NCBI RefSeq assembly: GCF_017948485.1 | Contig: NZ_JAFFSX010000002.1 | Coordinates: forward strand, 558,001-622,000 | Direction: 5' to 3' | Source: Streptomyces sp. GESEQ-35 | GTDB taxonomy: Bacteria > Actinomycetota > Actinomycetes > Streptomycetales > Streptomycetaceae | Length of the DNA stretch: 64,000 nucleotides | Part shown: in pieces, positions 15,776 to 24,935 of the stretch | How positions within the stretch are numbered: the stretch's first letter is position 1 | Layout of the letters: each line of letters begins with the position of its first letter | Notes under the pieces: model-generated | Told to the model about the DNA's origin: nothing | Database searches by the model: none | The model's input: the letters and a program-made list of their open reading frames with translations, nothing else | Translations under genes and position numbers: made by a program

Positions 15776-17578
15776 ATGCGTCGCCCTGCCGCGCGGAAAC
15801 TCACGGTTCTGGCGGTCTCGGCCGCCGTCGTCGCCTCGGTGGGGGCCACAGCGCCACCCGCCCGGCAGAGTGACTCCGTCGGGAAGGTCCCGGTCGCCGT
15901 CGGCTACGGCGGCGCCGTAGCCAGCGTCGACGCGGACGCCTCCGCCGCCGGTATCGAGGTCCTGCGCAAGGGCGGCAACGCCGTCGACGCGGCCGTCGCC
16001 ACCGCCGCCGCGCTCGGTGTCACCGAGCCCTACTCCTCCGGCATCGGCGGAGGCGGGTACTTCGTCTACTACGACGCCAAGTCCCGTACGGTGCACACCA
16101 TCGACGGCCGCGAGACCGCGCCGCTGACCGCCGACTCGCAGCTCTTCGTCGAGAACGGGCAGCCGCTCGCCTTCGCCGACGCCGTCAGCAGCGGCCTGGG
16201 CGTCGGCACGCCCGGCACACCCGCCACCTGGCAGAAGGCACTCGACAAGTGGGGCAGCACAAAGCTCGCGCCCCTGCTCGAGCCCGCCGAGCGCCTGGCC
16301 CGCGACGGCTTCACCGTCGACGACACCTTCCGCGCCCAGACCGCGTCGAACGAGACCCGGTTCCGCTACTTCCCCGACACGGCCGAGCTGTTCCTGCCGA
16401 ACGGCGGGCTCCCGGTCGTCGGCTCCACGTTCAAGAACCCCGATCTCGCCCGCACCTACGAGGAGTTGGGCAAGAAGGGCGTCAAGGCCCTGTACCGCGG
16501 CGACCTCGCCGAGGACATCGTCGGCACCGTGAACAACCCGCCCGTGGACCCGGATTCGGGCTGGAACGCCCGCCCGGGCGAGCTGTCGGCGAAGGATCTC
16601 GCGGCCTACCGCGCCAAGCTCCAGGCGCCCACGAAGACCTCGTACCGCGGCCTCGGCGTCTACTCCATGGCGCCCTCCTCCTCCGGTGGCACGACGGTCG
16701 GTGAAGCCCTCAACATCCTTGAGGGGACCGACCTTTCGAAGGCGAGCGAGGTGCAGTACCTGCACCGCTACATCGAGGCGAGCCGGATCGCGTTCGCGGA
16801 CCGGGGGCGCTGGGTCGGCGACCCCGCCTTCGAAGACGTACCGACGAAGGAACTGCTGTCGCAGCGGTACGCCGACTCGCGGGCGTGCCTCATCAAGGAC
16901 GACGCCGTGCTCACCAGCCCGCTCGCGCCCGGCGACCCGAGGAATCCGGCGGAGTGCGGTGCCGGAGGTACGGCGGCCGAGACGACGTACGAGGGCGAGA
17001 ACACCACGCATCTGACGGTGGCCGACAAGTGGGGGAACGTCGTCTCCTACACGCTCACCATCGAGCAGACCGGCGGCAGCGGCATCACGGTGCCGGGGCG
17101 CGGGTTCATCCTCAACAACGAGCTGACGGACTTCTCCTTCGCCCCGGCCAACCCGGCGGTCCACGACCCGAACCTGCCGGGTCCGGGCAAGCGGCCGCGG
17201 TCGTCGATGTCGCCGACGATCGTGCTGGACAAGGACAACAAGCCGGTCGTCGCGCTCGGTTCGCCCGGTGGCGCGACCATCATCACGACCGTGCTTCAGA
17301 CGCTGACCGGGTTCCTGGACCGGGGGCTGCCGCTTGTCGACGCGATTGCGGCGCCGCGGGCGAGTCAGCGGAATGCTGCGCTGACTGAGCTGGAACCTGG
17401 GCTGTACGGCAGTGCGTTGCGGACGCAGCTGGAGGCGATCGGGCACTCGTTCAGGCTCAATCCCGAGATCGGGGCGGCCACGGGGGTGCAGCGGTTGCCG
17501 AACGGGAAGTGGCTGGCTGCGGCTGAGACTGTGCGGCGGGGTGGGGGGTCGGCGCAAGTGGTGTACCCCGCGCCGTAG
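15776..17578 (+). CDS. ggt: Gamma-glutamyltransferase (secreted)
   Basis: 600 residues. It begins with a Sec-type signal peptide (RKLTVLAVSAAVVASVGATAPPA), so it acts outside the membrane. Gamma-glutamyltransferases hydrolyse or transfer the gamma-glutamyl group of glutathione-like peptides and mature by self-cleavage before a Thr, here in ENTTHLTVADKWGNVVS near residue 408. Other family blocks: GGNAVDAAVATAAALGVTEPYSSGIGGGG near 65-93, MAPSSSGGTTVGEALNILE, and PRSSMSPTIVL-type KRPRSSMSPTIV with GSPGGATIITT. The ATG at 15776 follows CTGGAGG. Length is normal. Confidence 0.93.
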   Translation: MRRPAARKLTVLAVSAAVVASVGATAPPARQSDSVGKVPVAVGYGGAVASVDADASAAGIEVLRKGGNAVDAAVATAAALGVTEPYSSGIGGGGYFVYYDAKSRTVHTIDGRETAPLTADSQLFVENGQPLAFADAVSSGLGVGTPGTPATWQKALDKWGSTKLAPLLEPAERLARDGFTVDDTFRAQTASNETRFRYFPDTAELFLPNGGLPVVGSTFKNPDLARTYEELGKKGVKALYRGDLAEDIVGTVNNPPVDPDSGWNARPGELSAKDLAAYRAKLQAPTKTSYRGLGVYSMAPSSSGGTTVGEALNILEGTDLSKASEVQYLHRYIEASRIAFADRGRWVGDPAFEDVPTKELLSQRYADSRACLIKDDAVLTSPLAPGDPRNPAECGAGGTAAETTYEGENTTHLTVADKWGNVVSYTLTIEQTGGSGITVPGRGFILNNELTDFSFAPANPAVHDPNLPGPGKRPRSSMSPTIVLDKDNKPVVALGSPGGATIITTVLQTLTGFLDRGLPLVDAIAAPRASQRNAALTELEPGLYGSALRTQLEAIGHSFRLNPEIGAATGVQRLPNGKWLAAAETVRRGGGSAQVVYPAP

Positions 17579-17581
17579 GCA

Positions 17582-17636
17582 TCCGCGGGTGCGTGGGGGC
17601 TGGTCGCGCAGTTCCCCGCGCCCCTATCGGGGCGCC
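17582..17636. terminator. Bidirectional hairpin terminator (dispersed element) between ggt and clp
   Basis: The minus orientation of the dispersed element is seen: GGCTGGTCGCGCAGTTCCCC, then GCGCCCC-TATC-GGGGCGC with a perfect 7-bp stem (17618-17635). The stem overlaps the stop codon region of the convergent Clp gene (17624-17626), so the element also supplies the last codons of that gene. Confidence 0.6.
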
Positions 17637-20161
17637 TCGGCCCGGGCTGGCTGGAAGGTCAGGCTGCCGGCCTGCGCATCTACCGTCACCATGTCGCCCT
17701 CCTTGACCCCGCCGTCCAGCAGCAGGCGGGAGAGCTCGTTGTCGACCTCGCGTTGGATGGTGCGGCGCAAGGGGCGGGCGCCGTACTCCGGTTGGTAGCC
17801 GCGTTCGGTGAGCCAGTTGACGGCCGCGTCGGTGAAGTCGACCGTGATGCCCTGGGCGTGCAGCAGACGGCGGGTGCGGTCCAGCAGCAGGTTGGTGATC
17901 TGGTGCAGCTGTTCGGCGCTGAGTTGGCGGAAGACGACGGTCTCGTCGATGCGGTTGAGGAACTCCGGACGGAAGTGTTCGCGCAGCGGACGCAGGATCT
18001 GCTCGCGGCGCGCCTCCTCGTCGGCCTCGGCGCCGCCCGCCCCGAAGCCGATGCCGGCGCCGCGCCGGGTGATCGCCTCGGAGCCGAGGTTGCTGGTCAT
18101 CACGATGACCGTGTTGGTGAAGTCGACCGTGCGGCCCTGCGAGTCGGTCAGCCGTCCGTCGTCCAGGACCTGGAGGAGGATGTTGAAGACGTCCGGATGC
18201 GCCTTCTCCACCTCGTCGAGGAGGAGGAGCGAGTACGGGTGACGGCGGACCACTTCGGTGAGCTGGCCGGCCTCGTCGTGGCCGACGTAGCCGGGCGGGG
18301 CGCCGACCAGGCGACTGACGGTGTGCCGTTCCTGGTACTCGCTCATGTCCAGCCGGACCATCCGCTCCTCGCTGCCGAACAGGGCCTCGGCCAGTGCCCG
18401 GGCCAGCTCGGTCTTGCCGACGCCCGTCGGGCCGAGGAAGAGGAAGCTGCCGATCGGCCGGTCCGGGCTGGCGAGTCCGGCCCGGGAGCGCATCACCGCG
18501 TCCGAGACCACGCGGACCGCCTCGTCCTGGCCGACCACCCGCTGGTGCAGGTGCTGCGCCAGGCCGAGCAGGCGGTCCTTCTCCTCCTCGGTGAGGCTGC
18601 TCACCGGGATGCCGGTCTGCCGGGACACCACCTCGGCGATCGCCTCCGCGGTGACCTCCAGATCCTGTCCCTCGTCGGCCTTCCCGTCGCCGGTCTCGGC
18701 GATCCGCTGCTTCAGCTCGCCGATCCGGTCGCGCAGCTGCATGGCCTGCTCGTACCGCTCGTCCGCGACGGCCTGGTCCTTGTCCCGGGTGAGCTGCTCG
18801 GCCTCGCGCTCCAAGGTCCGTACGTCCGTGCCCTTCGTCCGGGCGCGCAGCCGCACCCGTGCGCCCGCCTGGTCGATGAGGTCGATCGCCTTGTCCGGCA
18901 GCCTTCGGTCGGTGAGATAGCGGTCGGACAGCTCCACGGCGGCCACCAGGGCCTCGTCGGTGTAGCGGACCTGGTGGTGGGCCTCGTATCGGTCGCGCAG
19001 GCCGCGCAGGATCTCGATCGCGTCCGCGGGGGTCGGCTCGGGCACCATGATCGGCTGGAAGCGGCGGGAGAGCGCCGCGTCCTTCTCGATCCTGCGGTAC
19101 TCCTCCAGCGTCGTCGCGCCCACGATGTGCAGCTCGCCACGGGCCAGGGCGGGCTTGAGGATGTTTCCGGCATCCATCGACCCGCCGCCCTCGCCGCCTC
19201 CTCCGGCGCCGACCACGGTGTGCAACTCGTCGATGAAGACGATCAGTTGGTCGGAGTGGGCGCGGATCTCGCCCACGATGCTCTGCATCCGCTCCTCGAA
19301 GTCGCCCCGGTAACGGGTGCCCGCGACCACACCGGTCAGATCCAGTGCCACGACCCGCCGCCCGCTGAGGACGTCCGGCACGTCGCCGTCGGCGATGCGC
19401 TGGGCCAGGCCCTCCACGACGGCGGTCTTGCCGACGCCCGCGTCGCCGATCAGTACGGGGTTGTTCTTGCCGCGCCGGGAGAGGACCTCGATGGTCTGCT
19501 CGATCTCCTCGTCCCGTCCGATCACCGGGTCGATACGGCCCTGGCGGGCCAGGTCGGTGAGATCACGGCCGTACTTGTCCAGGGTCGGGGTCCCCGTGCT
19601 GCGCGGCCCTTCGGCGCGGGGCTGCGTGGTGTCCGGGGACTCCGGTGGCAGGCCGGTGGGGGCGAAGCGGGCCGCGTTGAGGATGTGGCCGGCGGCCGAG
19701 TCCGGGTTCGCGGCCAGGGCGCTGAGCACGTGCTCCGGGCCGATGTAACCGGTTCCGCCGGCCCGGGCGAGCTCGTGCGCGTCCAGCAGGGCGCGCTTGA
19801 CGGCAGGGGTGAGGGACAGCGCCGTGGGCGGCGGCGCCTCCTCCGGCGGGTGCTGGACCGGGCCCGAGCGCTCGTCGATCTCCGTCGCGAGCGAGTCGGG
19901 ATCGGCGCCGGCCCTGGAGAGCAGGCTGCGGGTGGGCTCGCTGGAGAGCGCGGCGCGCAGCAGGTGCTGGGTGTCCAGATCGCGGCTGCCGTGCTCGGCG
20001 GCGTACGCCGCGGCTCCCCGGACCAGTTCACGGGCCGGTGGGCTCAGCAGGCGGCCGATGTCGATCTGGCGGGGGGCGGGGCGGGGGCCGCCGAAGAAGC
20101 GGGCGAGGAATTCACTCAGGGGGTCGCCGTTGCCCTCCGGGCCGGGGAAGCCGGTGGTCAT
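17624..20161 (-). CDS. ClpC-like Clp ATPase (AAA+ unfoldase)
   Basis: 845 residues with two AAA+ modules that unfold proteins with ATP. Two degenerate Clp N-terminal repeats span about 27-175. D1 has Walker A GDAGVGKT near 240 and Walker [11 protein letters not shown] short UVR-like middle segment ([21 protein letters not shown]) instead of the long ClpB coiled coil points to ClpC, not ClpB. D2 has GPTGVGKTE near 560 and [10 protein letters not shown]. An IGF tripeptide in [12 protein letters not shown] sits where ClpP-docking loops lie, so it could deliver substrates to ClpP. ATG 20161 was chosen by family similarity and an AAGGA site; upstream is repeat DNA. No clpP is nearby. Confidence 0.9.
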   Translation of the reverse strand: MTTGFPGPEGNGDPLSEFLARFFGGPRPAPRQIDIGRLLSPPARELVRGAAAYAAEHGSRDLDTQHLLRAALSSEPTRSLLSRAGADPDSLATEIDERSGPVQHPPEEAPPPTALSLTPAVKRALLDAHELARAGGTGYIGPEHVLSALAANPDSAAGHILNAARFAPTGLPPESPDTTQPRAEGPRSTGTPTLDKYGRDLTDLARQGRIDPVIGRDEEIEQTIEVLSRRGKNNPVLIGDAGVGKTAVVEGLAQRIADGDVPDVLSGRRVVALDLTGVVAGTRYRGDFEERMQSIVGEIRAHSDQLIVFIDELHTVVGAGGGGEGGGSMDAGNILKPALARGELHIVGATTLEEYRRIEKDAALSRRFQPIMVPEPTPADAIEILRGLRDRYEAHHQVRYTDEALVAAVELSDRYLTDRRLPDKAIDLIDQAGARVRLRARTKGTDVRTLEREAEQLTRDKDQAVADERYEQAMQLRDRIGELKQRIAETGDGKADEGQDLEVTAEAIAEVVSRQTGIPVSSLTEEEKDRLLGLAQHLHQRVVGQDEAVRVVSDAVMRSRAGLASPDRPIGSFLFLGPTGVGKTELARALAEALFGSEERMVRLDMSEYQERHTVSRLVGAPPGYVGHDEAGQLTEVVRRHPYSLLLLDEVEKAHPDVFNILLQVLDDGRLTDSQGRTVDFTNTVIVMTSNLGSEAITRRGAGIGFGAGGAEADEEARREQILRPLREHFRPEFLNRIDETVVFRQLSAEQLHQITNLLLDRTRRLLHAQGITVDFTDAAVNWLTERGYQPEYGARPLRRTIQREVDNELSRLLLDGGVKEGDMVTVDAQAGSLTFQPARAEAPR

Positions 20162-20264
20162 CGCATGTCCGTTCCTTGGGGCGCGCGCGTCCATTCCACC
20201 TTGGCACGGTCGTTGTGCGGCGGCATTTTGGGCGCCTACGGTCCGGGGGCTTGATGTTGGTGGG

Positions 20265-20354
20265 CGGCTGCGGGTCTGTTGTGGTTGCTCGCGCCCCGCG
20301 GCGGAGCCGCTGATGGACGCCGTCCCGCGCCCCTGAGCGGCGCCGTCCAGCGGC
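20265..20354. repeat. Dispersed GC-rich element, diverged copy
   Basis: Carries GTGGTTGCTCGCGCCCCGCGGCGGAGCCGC and CCCGCGCCCCTGAGCGGCGC, matching the long form of the element at 42330 and 62534 with changes in the hairpin. It lies in the 433-bp gap between clp and the next gene; the rest of that gap holds the inverted repeats listed separately. Confidence 0.6.
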
Positions 20355-20357
20355 GCC

Positions 20358-20390
20358 GCGCCAATTTCTATACCGGTATGAGATTGGCGC
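20358..20390. promoter_or_regulatory. Nested inverted repeat, operator-like
   Basis: GCGCCAAT (20358-20365) and ATTGGCGC (20383-20390) are perfect complements and flank the ten-base palindrome ATACCGGTAT (20370-20379). It lies about 200 bp from both divergent starts (clp and the gene at 20595). It looks like a repressor operator; the bound protein is unknown. A structural element of the adjacent repeat is the alternative. Confidence 0.45.
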
Positions 20391-20533
20391 CATGGTGCGC
20401 AGCCCGCAGCCCCCACCGTGGCCGCGCCGGCGTGATCGGCCGCGTTCGCGTGGCGGTTTTCGGATTCGGTCACCGGCACAACTCCTGGGCAAGGAGGCTC
20501 CTGCCCACCCGTGGAAAACTCCCTGTAGCGCTC

Positions 20534-20578
20534 CCGTAACACGTCTGGTGTTGCCTTACGGACCGGAGTGTTCCGGTC
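20534..20578 (+). promoter_or_regulatory. Two adjacent inverted repeats before the gene at 20595
   Basis: CCGT-AACAC-GTCTG-GTGTT-...-ACGG (20534-20561) and GACCGGA-GTGT-TCCGGTC (20561-20578) can each form a stem; the second ends 16 bases before the start codon. They could be operators or a 5' leader structure affecting translation. Confidence 0.4.
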
Positions 20579-20594
20579 TGGCGGGAGTTGAGCG

Positions 20595-22604
20595 ATGGCT
20601 GTGGATCAACTCCCGGGTCGGGTGCGGGAGTTCGCGAACTACCTGGACGGTCTGCTGGCGCGCCTGGATGAGGGCGCCGGCTGGTGTGCGGTGTTCTGGC
20701 AACGCGACCCGGACGGCATGCAGGCCTGTATCGACGGACGCGAAATCCCGCCCTGGGACGTGGTGGAGGCGCTCCTACAGGATCTCGCCGCCGACTACGG
20801 CCCCGATGTCGCCGCTCCCGAGAAGGAACAGGCCCGCTCCCTGCACGCCGCCGCGCTCAACGCCCACGACGCCCGGCCCGGCGCCCGTGACGCCCTCGGA
20901 GACCGGCTGGACGTCATGCTCCGCGAACAGCGGTACGCGGCCGAACGACAGGCCGAACTGGGGCGATTGCTCACCTCGGCCACCACCCGCGAACAGGCCG
21001 ACACCTTCCGCCTCGACCTCGCCTGGGCCCGCGACGACCACGAGCGGGCGACCGCCCGGTGCACCGAACTCCAGTCCCGTATCGCCGAGTTGGACCACAG
21101 GTCGGTCGGCGGACAGGCGGCGGCGATCCGCAGGCGCGGCGGGCAAAGGGCCTACGGCGATGGAGCAGAGGTCGATGCGCGGGGCGGCTACGGCCCTGGC
21201 GCGGGGGCACCTGCGCGCGGCGCTCACGGCGAGGCCGCGGGGTCCGGTGCGGGTGGTGCTTATGGCGATGGCGCGGGGTCCGGTGCGGGCGGTGCTTACG
21301 GCGAGGCCGCAGGGGCCGGTGCGCAGGGAACGTACGGCGATCCCACGGGGGCGCGTCGGCGTGGTGCGTACGACGGCGGCGGCAGCGGTGCCCGCGACGA
21401 CGTGTTTCCGCAGTACGGCGATTCCCCCGGCGCCCCGATGCCCGCGGCACCCCGCCGCATGCCGCAGCAGCGCACCGCTCAGTTCGCGGACCCCGAGTAC
21501 GGGCCGCAGGGCCCCGAGTACGGGCCGCGGGACCCCGCGTACGGATCGCAGGACCCCGCCGCCCGCGACGACGTGTTTCCGCAGTACGGCGATTCCCTCG
21601 GCGCCCCGACGCATGCGGCACCCCGTCGCATGCCGCAGCAGCGCACCGCTCAGTTCGCGGACCCCGCGTACGGATCGCAGGACCCCGCATACGGGCCGCC
21701 GGACCCCGCATACGGACCGCAGGACCCCGAGGGCCGGCCCGTCGTCGAACCTGGAATCGCGTCCGGTCCCGTCCAGCACGTGAACCCGGTGCACAGCGAC
21801 GGCCGGCACCCCGGAGGTCCCGTCGCGGAAGAGGCCGACCCCGACCCGCGACAGCCCGCCCCCAAGCAACGCAAGCGGCGCCGCGGCGGTGCGCGGTTCG
21901 CGGGGATGGTCGAGGAGGAAGAGGCCGCCCCCGTCGTCGTACCCCCGGACGCCGCCGTACCGGTCCTGCCCGAACCGCCCGCCGCGAGCGGCCGTACCCC
22001 GCGCGGGGCCCGCTTCGCCGGGGCCGCCGAAGCGGTGGACGTGCCGGAACCGCAGGCCGAGCAGCCGGTGGACACGGAGGCGCGGCGGGAGGTCGCCGGG
22101 ACGGTCGGGACGCTGGCGCGGCTGCGGGGCGAGGGCCGTAGCGGCGAGGCGCATGCGCTGCTGGTGGAGGCCGCCTACTGGCCCGCCGCCAGGATTCCGC
22201 TGCTCGCCGCCGAGATGCAGCGGGCCGGGCTCGGTGCCGACTGGGCGACGCTGCTGTGGGAGGCGGCCTCGCTGCCCGCCGACCGACTGGTCGCCGCGGC
22301 CGATGCGCTGGTCGCGGCGGGGCGGACGGCGGACGGGGAGCAGATCCTGCGGCAGGGCGTGGCGCGGCCCGCGGTCGAGATCGGGCAGGCCGTGCTCGGG
22401 CTGGCCGGTGCTGGGCGGCGGCGCGAGATCCGTGCGCTGTTGGACGCGTACGTCCGGGTCCGCACCCCGGAGGAGGCCGCCCGCAGCGTCGAGCCCGACC
22501 CGGGGGCCCTCGTGCCGCTGCTGCTGGAAGCCGCGCGCGGGGTGTCCGAGGAGCGCCACTGGGACCTGGTGCACGCCCTTAGGGTCGCCGGATTCGCTGC
22601 CTGA
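20595..22604 (+). CDS. Repeat-rich protein of unknown function
   Basis: 669 residues. The N-terminal ~170 residues look folded: a globular start (LPGRVREFANYLDGLLARLDEG, then WCAVFWQRDPDGMQACIDG) and a long Arg/Glu/Ala helical segment to about 170. Residues ~175-400 are low complexity: Gly/Ala/Tyr repeats of the GAGGAYGDGAGS kind, then two copies of a 37-residue motif (DDVFPQYGDS...AAPRRMPQQRTAQFADP) and tandem DPAYG(S/P)(Q/P) units. The C-terminal ~170 residues are helical and Leu/Ala-rich, resembling TPR-like pairs. No enzyme motif or membrane helix is seen. Similar Streptomyces proteins are sometimes mislabelled as viral tegument proteins. Confidence 0.75.
   Translation: MAVDQLPGRVREFANYLDGLLARLDEGAGWCAVFWQRDPDGMQACIDGREIPPWDVVEALLQDLAADYGPDVAAPEKEQARSLHAAALNAHDARPGARDALGDRLDVMLREQRYAAERQAELGRLLTSATTREQADTFRLDLAWARDDHERATARCTELQSRIAELDHRSVGGQAAAIRRRGGQRAYGDGAEVDARGGYGPGAGAPARGAHGEAAGSGAGGAYGDGAGSGAGGAYGEAAGAGAQGTYGDPTGARRRGAYDGGGSGARDDVFPQYGDSPGAPMPAAPRRMPQQRTAQFADPEYGPQGPEYGPRDPAYGSQDPAARDDVFPQYGDSLGAPTHAAPRRMPQQRTAQFADPAYGSQDPAYGPPDPAYGPQDPEGRPVVEPGIASGPVQHVNPVHSDGRHPGGPVAEEADPDPRQPAPKQRKRRRGGARFAGMVEEEEAAPVVVPPDAAVPVLPEPPAASGRTPRGARFAGAAEAVDVPEPQAEQPVDTEARREVAGTVGTLARLRGEGRSGEAHALLVEAAYWPAARIPLLAAEMQRAGLGADWATLLWEAASLPADRLVAAADALVAAGRTADGEQILRQGVARPAVEIGQAVLGLAGAGRRREIRALLDAYVRVRTPEEAARSVEPDPGALVPLLLEAARGVSEERHWDLVHALRVAGFAA
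21390..21671 (+). repeat. Internal 171-bp-period duplication
   Basis: Bases 21390-21500 and 21561-21671 are about 95% identical, offset by exactly 171 bases (57 codons), so the frame is kept. The spacer and flanks carry further copies of GTACGG-type DPAYG units. This is a recent in-frame tandem duplication inside the gene at 20595. Confidence 0.85.
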
Positions 22605-22725
22605 CATACACATCAGTACGCACCGGGCGGCTCTGTGACTCACCCACCGGAGTGTGAAACGTGATCGACTCAGCGGGTTAACGACGATGGTCTTGGCAAG
22701 GCTGTCCCCGAGGCTTACTTTCGAC

Positions 22726-22755
22726 CCTCTACGGCAGTATCTACGGGCGTAGAGG
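22726..22755 (+). promoter_or_regulatory. Inverted repeat before the first nitrilase gene
   Basis: CCTCTACG (22726-22733) and CGTAGAGG (22748-22755) are perfect eight-base complements separated by 14 bases, ending 28 bases before the ATG at 22784. This is a plausible operator for the PucR-type regulator encoded in the same cluster, or for another factor. Confidence 0.45.
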
Positions 22756-22783
22756 CTCTGACGTCCCGTCGAAGGAGCAGCTC

Positions 22784-23626
22784 ATGGCCAACGTCGTTCG
22801 TGCCGCTCTGGTCCAGGCCACCTGGACCGGCGACACCGAGTCCATGGTGGCGAAACACGAGGAGTACGCCCGGGAGGCGGCTCGCCAGGGCGCCAAGATC
22901 ATCGGCTTCCAGGAAGTCTTCAACGCGCCCTACTTCTGCCAGGTCCAGGAGCCCGAGCACTACCGCTGGGCCGAGCCGGTGCCCGACGGGCCGACCGTGC
23001 GCCGTATGCAGGAGCTCGCGCGCGAGACCGGCATGGTGATCGTCGTCCCGGTCTTCGAGGTCGAGCAGTCCGGTTTCTACTACAACACCGCGGCAGTGAT
23101 CGACGCCGACGGCACCTTCCTCGGCAAGTACCGCAAGCACCACATCCCCCAGGTAAAGGGTTTCTGGGAGAAGTACTACTTCAAGCCCGGCAACGTCGGC
23201 TGGCCGGTCTTCGAGACCGCCGTCGGCAAGGTCGGCGTCTACATCTGCTACGACCGCCACTTCCCGGAGGGCTGGCGGCAACTCGGCCTGAACGGCGCCC
23301 AGTTGGTCTACAACCCGTCGGCCACCTCGCGCGGCCTGTCCGCCCACCTCTGGCAGCTGGAGCAGCCCGCGGCCGCCGTCGCCAACGAGTACTTCATCGC
23401 CGCGATCAACCGGGTCGGCCAGGAGGAGTACGGGGACAACGACTTCTACGGGACGTCGTACTTCGTCGACCCGCGCGGCCAGTTCGTGGGGGAGGCGGCG
23501 AGCGACAAGGGCGAGGAACTCGTCGTCCGTGACCTCGACTTCGACCTCATCGAAGAGGTGCGGCAGCAGTGGGCCTTCTACCGGGACCGGCGGCCCGACG
23601 CGTACGAGGGGCTGGTGCAGCCGTGA
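22784..23626 (+). CDS. Nitrilase-superfamily amidohydrolase (beta-ureidopropionase-like), copy 1
   Basis: 280 residues of the carbon-nitrogen hydrolase family. The Glu-Lys-Cys triad is visible as GFQEVF (near 43), KYRKHHIPQ (near 118) and YICYDRHFPEGWR (near 155). The close fit of YRKHHIPQ and the YDRHFPEGWR block to N-carbamoyl-beta-alanine / N-carbamoylputrescine amidohydrolases suggests release of ammonia and CO2 from an N-carbamoyl amine. In this cluster, with a hydantoinase and a transaminase, N-carbamoyl-beta-alanine is the likeliest substrate. The ATG follows GAAGGAGCAG. It overlaps the aminotransferase as GTGA. A close paralogue lies at 26657. Confidence 0.88.
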   Translation: MANVVRAALVQATWTGDTESMVAKHEEYAREAARQGAKIIGFQEVFNAPYFCQVQEPEHYRWAEPVPDGPTVRRMQELARETGMVIVVPVFEVEQSGFYYNTAAVIDADGTFLGKYRKHHIPQVKGFWEKYYFKPGNVGWPVFETAVGKVGVYICYDRHFPEGWRQLGLNGAQLVYNPSATSRGLSAHLWQLEQPAAAVANEYFIAAINRVGQEEYGDNDFYGTSYFVDPRGQFVGEAASDKGEELVVRDLDFDLIEEVRQQWAFYRDRRPDAYEGLVQP

Positions 23627-24909
23627 CCAAGGACCTGCTGGGGCGCCACCGCGCCGTCCTGCCCGACTGGCTCGCCCTCTACTACGAGGACCCGCTGGAG
23701 ATCACACACGGCGAGGGGCGGTACGTCTGGGACGCCGAGGGCAACCGCTACCTCGACTTCTTCGGCGGCATCCTCACCACCATGACCGCGCACGCGCTCC
23801 CCGAGATCACCAAGGCGGTGAGCGAACAGGCCGGGCGGATCATCCACTCGTCCACCCTGTACCTCAACCGGCCGATGGTCGAACTGGCCGAGCGCATCGC
23901 CCAGTTGTCCGGCATCCCGAACGCCCGTGTCTTCTTCACCACGTCCGGCACGGAGGCCAACGACACCGCGCTGCTGCTGGCGACCACGTACCGTCGCAGC
24001 AACACCATCCTCGCGATGCGCAACAGCTACCACGGCCGCTCCTTCAGCTCGGTCGGCATCACCGGCAACCGCGGCTGGTCCCCGACCTCGCTGTCCCCGC
24101 TCCAGACGCTGTACGTCCATGGCGGCGTCCGTACCCGAGGTCCGTACGCGTCGCTCAGCGACAGCGAGTTCATCGCGGCCTGCGTCGAGGACCTCAACGA
24201 CCTCCTCGGCCACACCCGCCCGCCGGCGGCCCTGATCGCCGAACCCATCCAGGGCGTCGGCGGCTTCACCTCCCCGCCGGACGGCCTGTACGCCGCCTTC
24301 CGTGAGGTGCTCAGCGAGCGGGGCATCCTCTGGATCGCCGACGAGGTGCAGACCGGCTGGGGCCGCACCGGCGACCACTTCTGGGGCTGGCAGGCGCATT
24401 CCCAGAGCGGTCCGCCCGACATCCTCACCTTCGCCAAGGGCATCGGCAACGGCATGTCCATCGGCGGCGTCGTCGCCCGGGGCGAGATCATGAACTGCCT
24501 GGACTCCAACAGCATTTCGACGTTCGGCGGTACCCAGATCACCATGGCGGCGGGGCTCGCGAACCTGACGTATCTGCTGGAGCACGACCTCCAGGGCAAC
24601 GCCCGGCGGGTCGGCGGACTGCTCATCGAGCGGCTGCGGGCCGCCGCGGCGCAGGTTCCCGGCGTACGGGAGGTGCGTGGGCGCGGGCTGATGCTCGGCA
24701 TCGAGCTGGTCAAACCCGGGACGGACAAGGCCGACCCGGAGGCCGCGAGTGCCGTGCTGGAGGCGGCCCGCGCGGGCGGGCTGCTCATCGGCAAGGGCGG
24801 CGGCCACAACACCAGCGCCCTGCGCGTCGCCCCGCCGCTGTCCCTGACCGTCGCGGAGGCCGAGGAGGGCGCCGCGATCCTCGAACACGCTCTGAGGAGC
24901 ACCCAGTAG
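23623..24909 (+). CDS. Class III PLP-dependent aminotransferase (beta-alanine/omega-amino acid type)
   Basis: 428 residues from GTG 23623, coupled to the upstream nitrilase gene. Fold type I, class III aminotransferase: FFTTSGTEANDTALLLA near 104-120 (phosphate and aldehyde contacts), the acidic WIADEVQTGWGRTGDHFW near 241-258, and the Schiff-base Lys in TFAKGIGNGMSIGG near 272. AGXT2-like enzymes of this branch move the amino group of beta-alanine or 3-aminoisobutyrate to a keto acid. That would complete pyrimidine breakdown to malonate or methylmalonate semialdehyde. Context supports this; the substrate is inferred. Confidence 0.88.
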   Translation: MTKDLLGRHRAVLPDWLALYYEDPLEITHGEGRYVWDAEGNRYLDFFGGILTTMTAHALPEITKAVSEQAGRIIHSSTLYLNRPMVELAERIAQLSGIPNARVFFTTSGTEANDTALLLATTYRRSNTILAMRNSYHGRSFSSVGITGNRGWSPTSLSPLQTLYVHGGVRTRGPYASLSDSEFIAACVEDLNDLLGHTRPPAALIAEPIQGVGGFTSPPDGLYAAFREVLSERGILWIADEVQTGWGRTGDHFWGWQAHSQSGPPDILTFAKGIGNGMSIGGVVARGEIMNCLDSNSISTFGGTQITMAAGLANLTYLLEHDLQGNARRVGGLLIERLRAAAAQVPGVREVRGRGLMLGIELVKPGTDKADPEAASAVLEAARAGGLLIGKGGGHNTSALRVAPPLSLTVAEAEEGAAILEHALRSTQ

Positions 24910-24935
24910 CAGAACCTGAGCAAGGGAACGCCGCC

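Noticed and set aside
17624..20161. Calling the AAA+ protein ClpB
   Set aside because: The long ClpB middle coiled coil is absent, a short UVR-like segment is present, and an IGF-type ClpP loop is visible; it is ClpC-like.
17753..20254. 833-codon open frame opposite the Clp ATPase
   Set aside because: It mirrors the coding strand with Val/Gly/Arg/Leu-rich text and has no family feature.
20595..22604. Label as viral UL36-like tegument protein
   Set aside because: Such labels arise from low-complexity Pro/Ala/Gly repeats; no real homology is visible.
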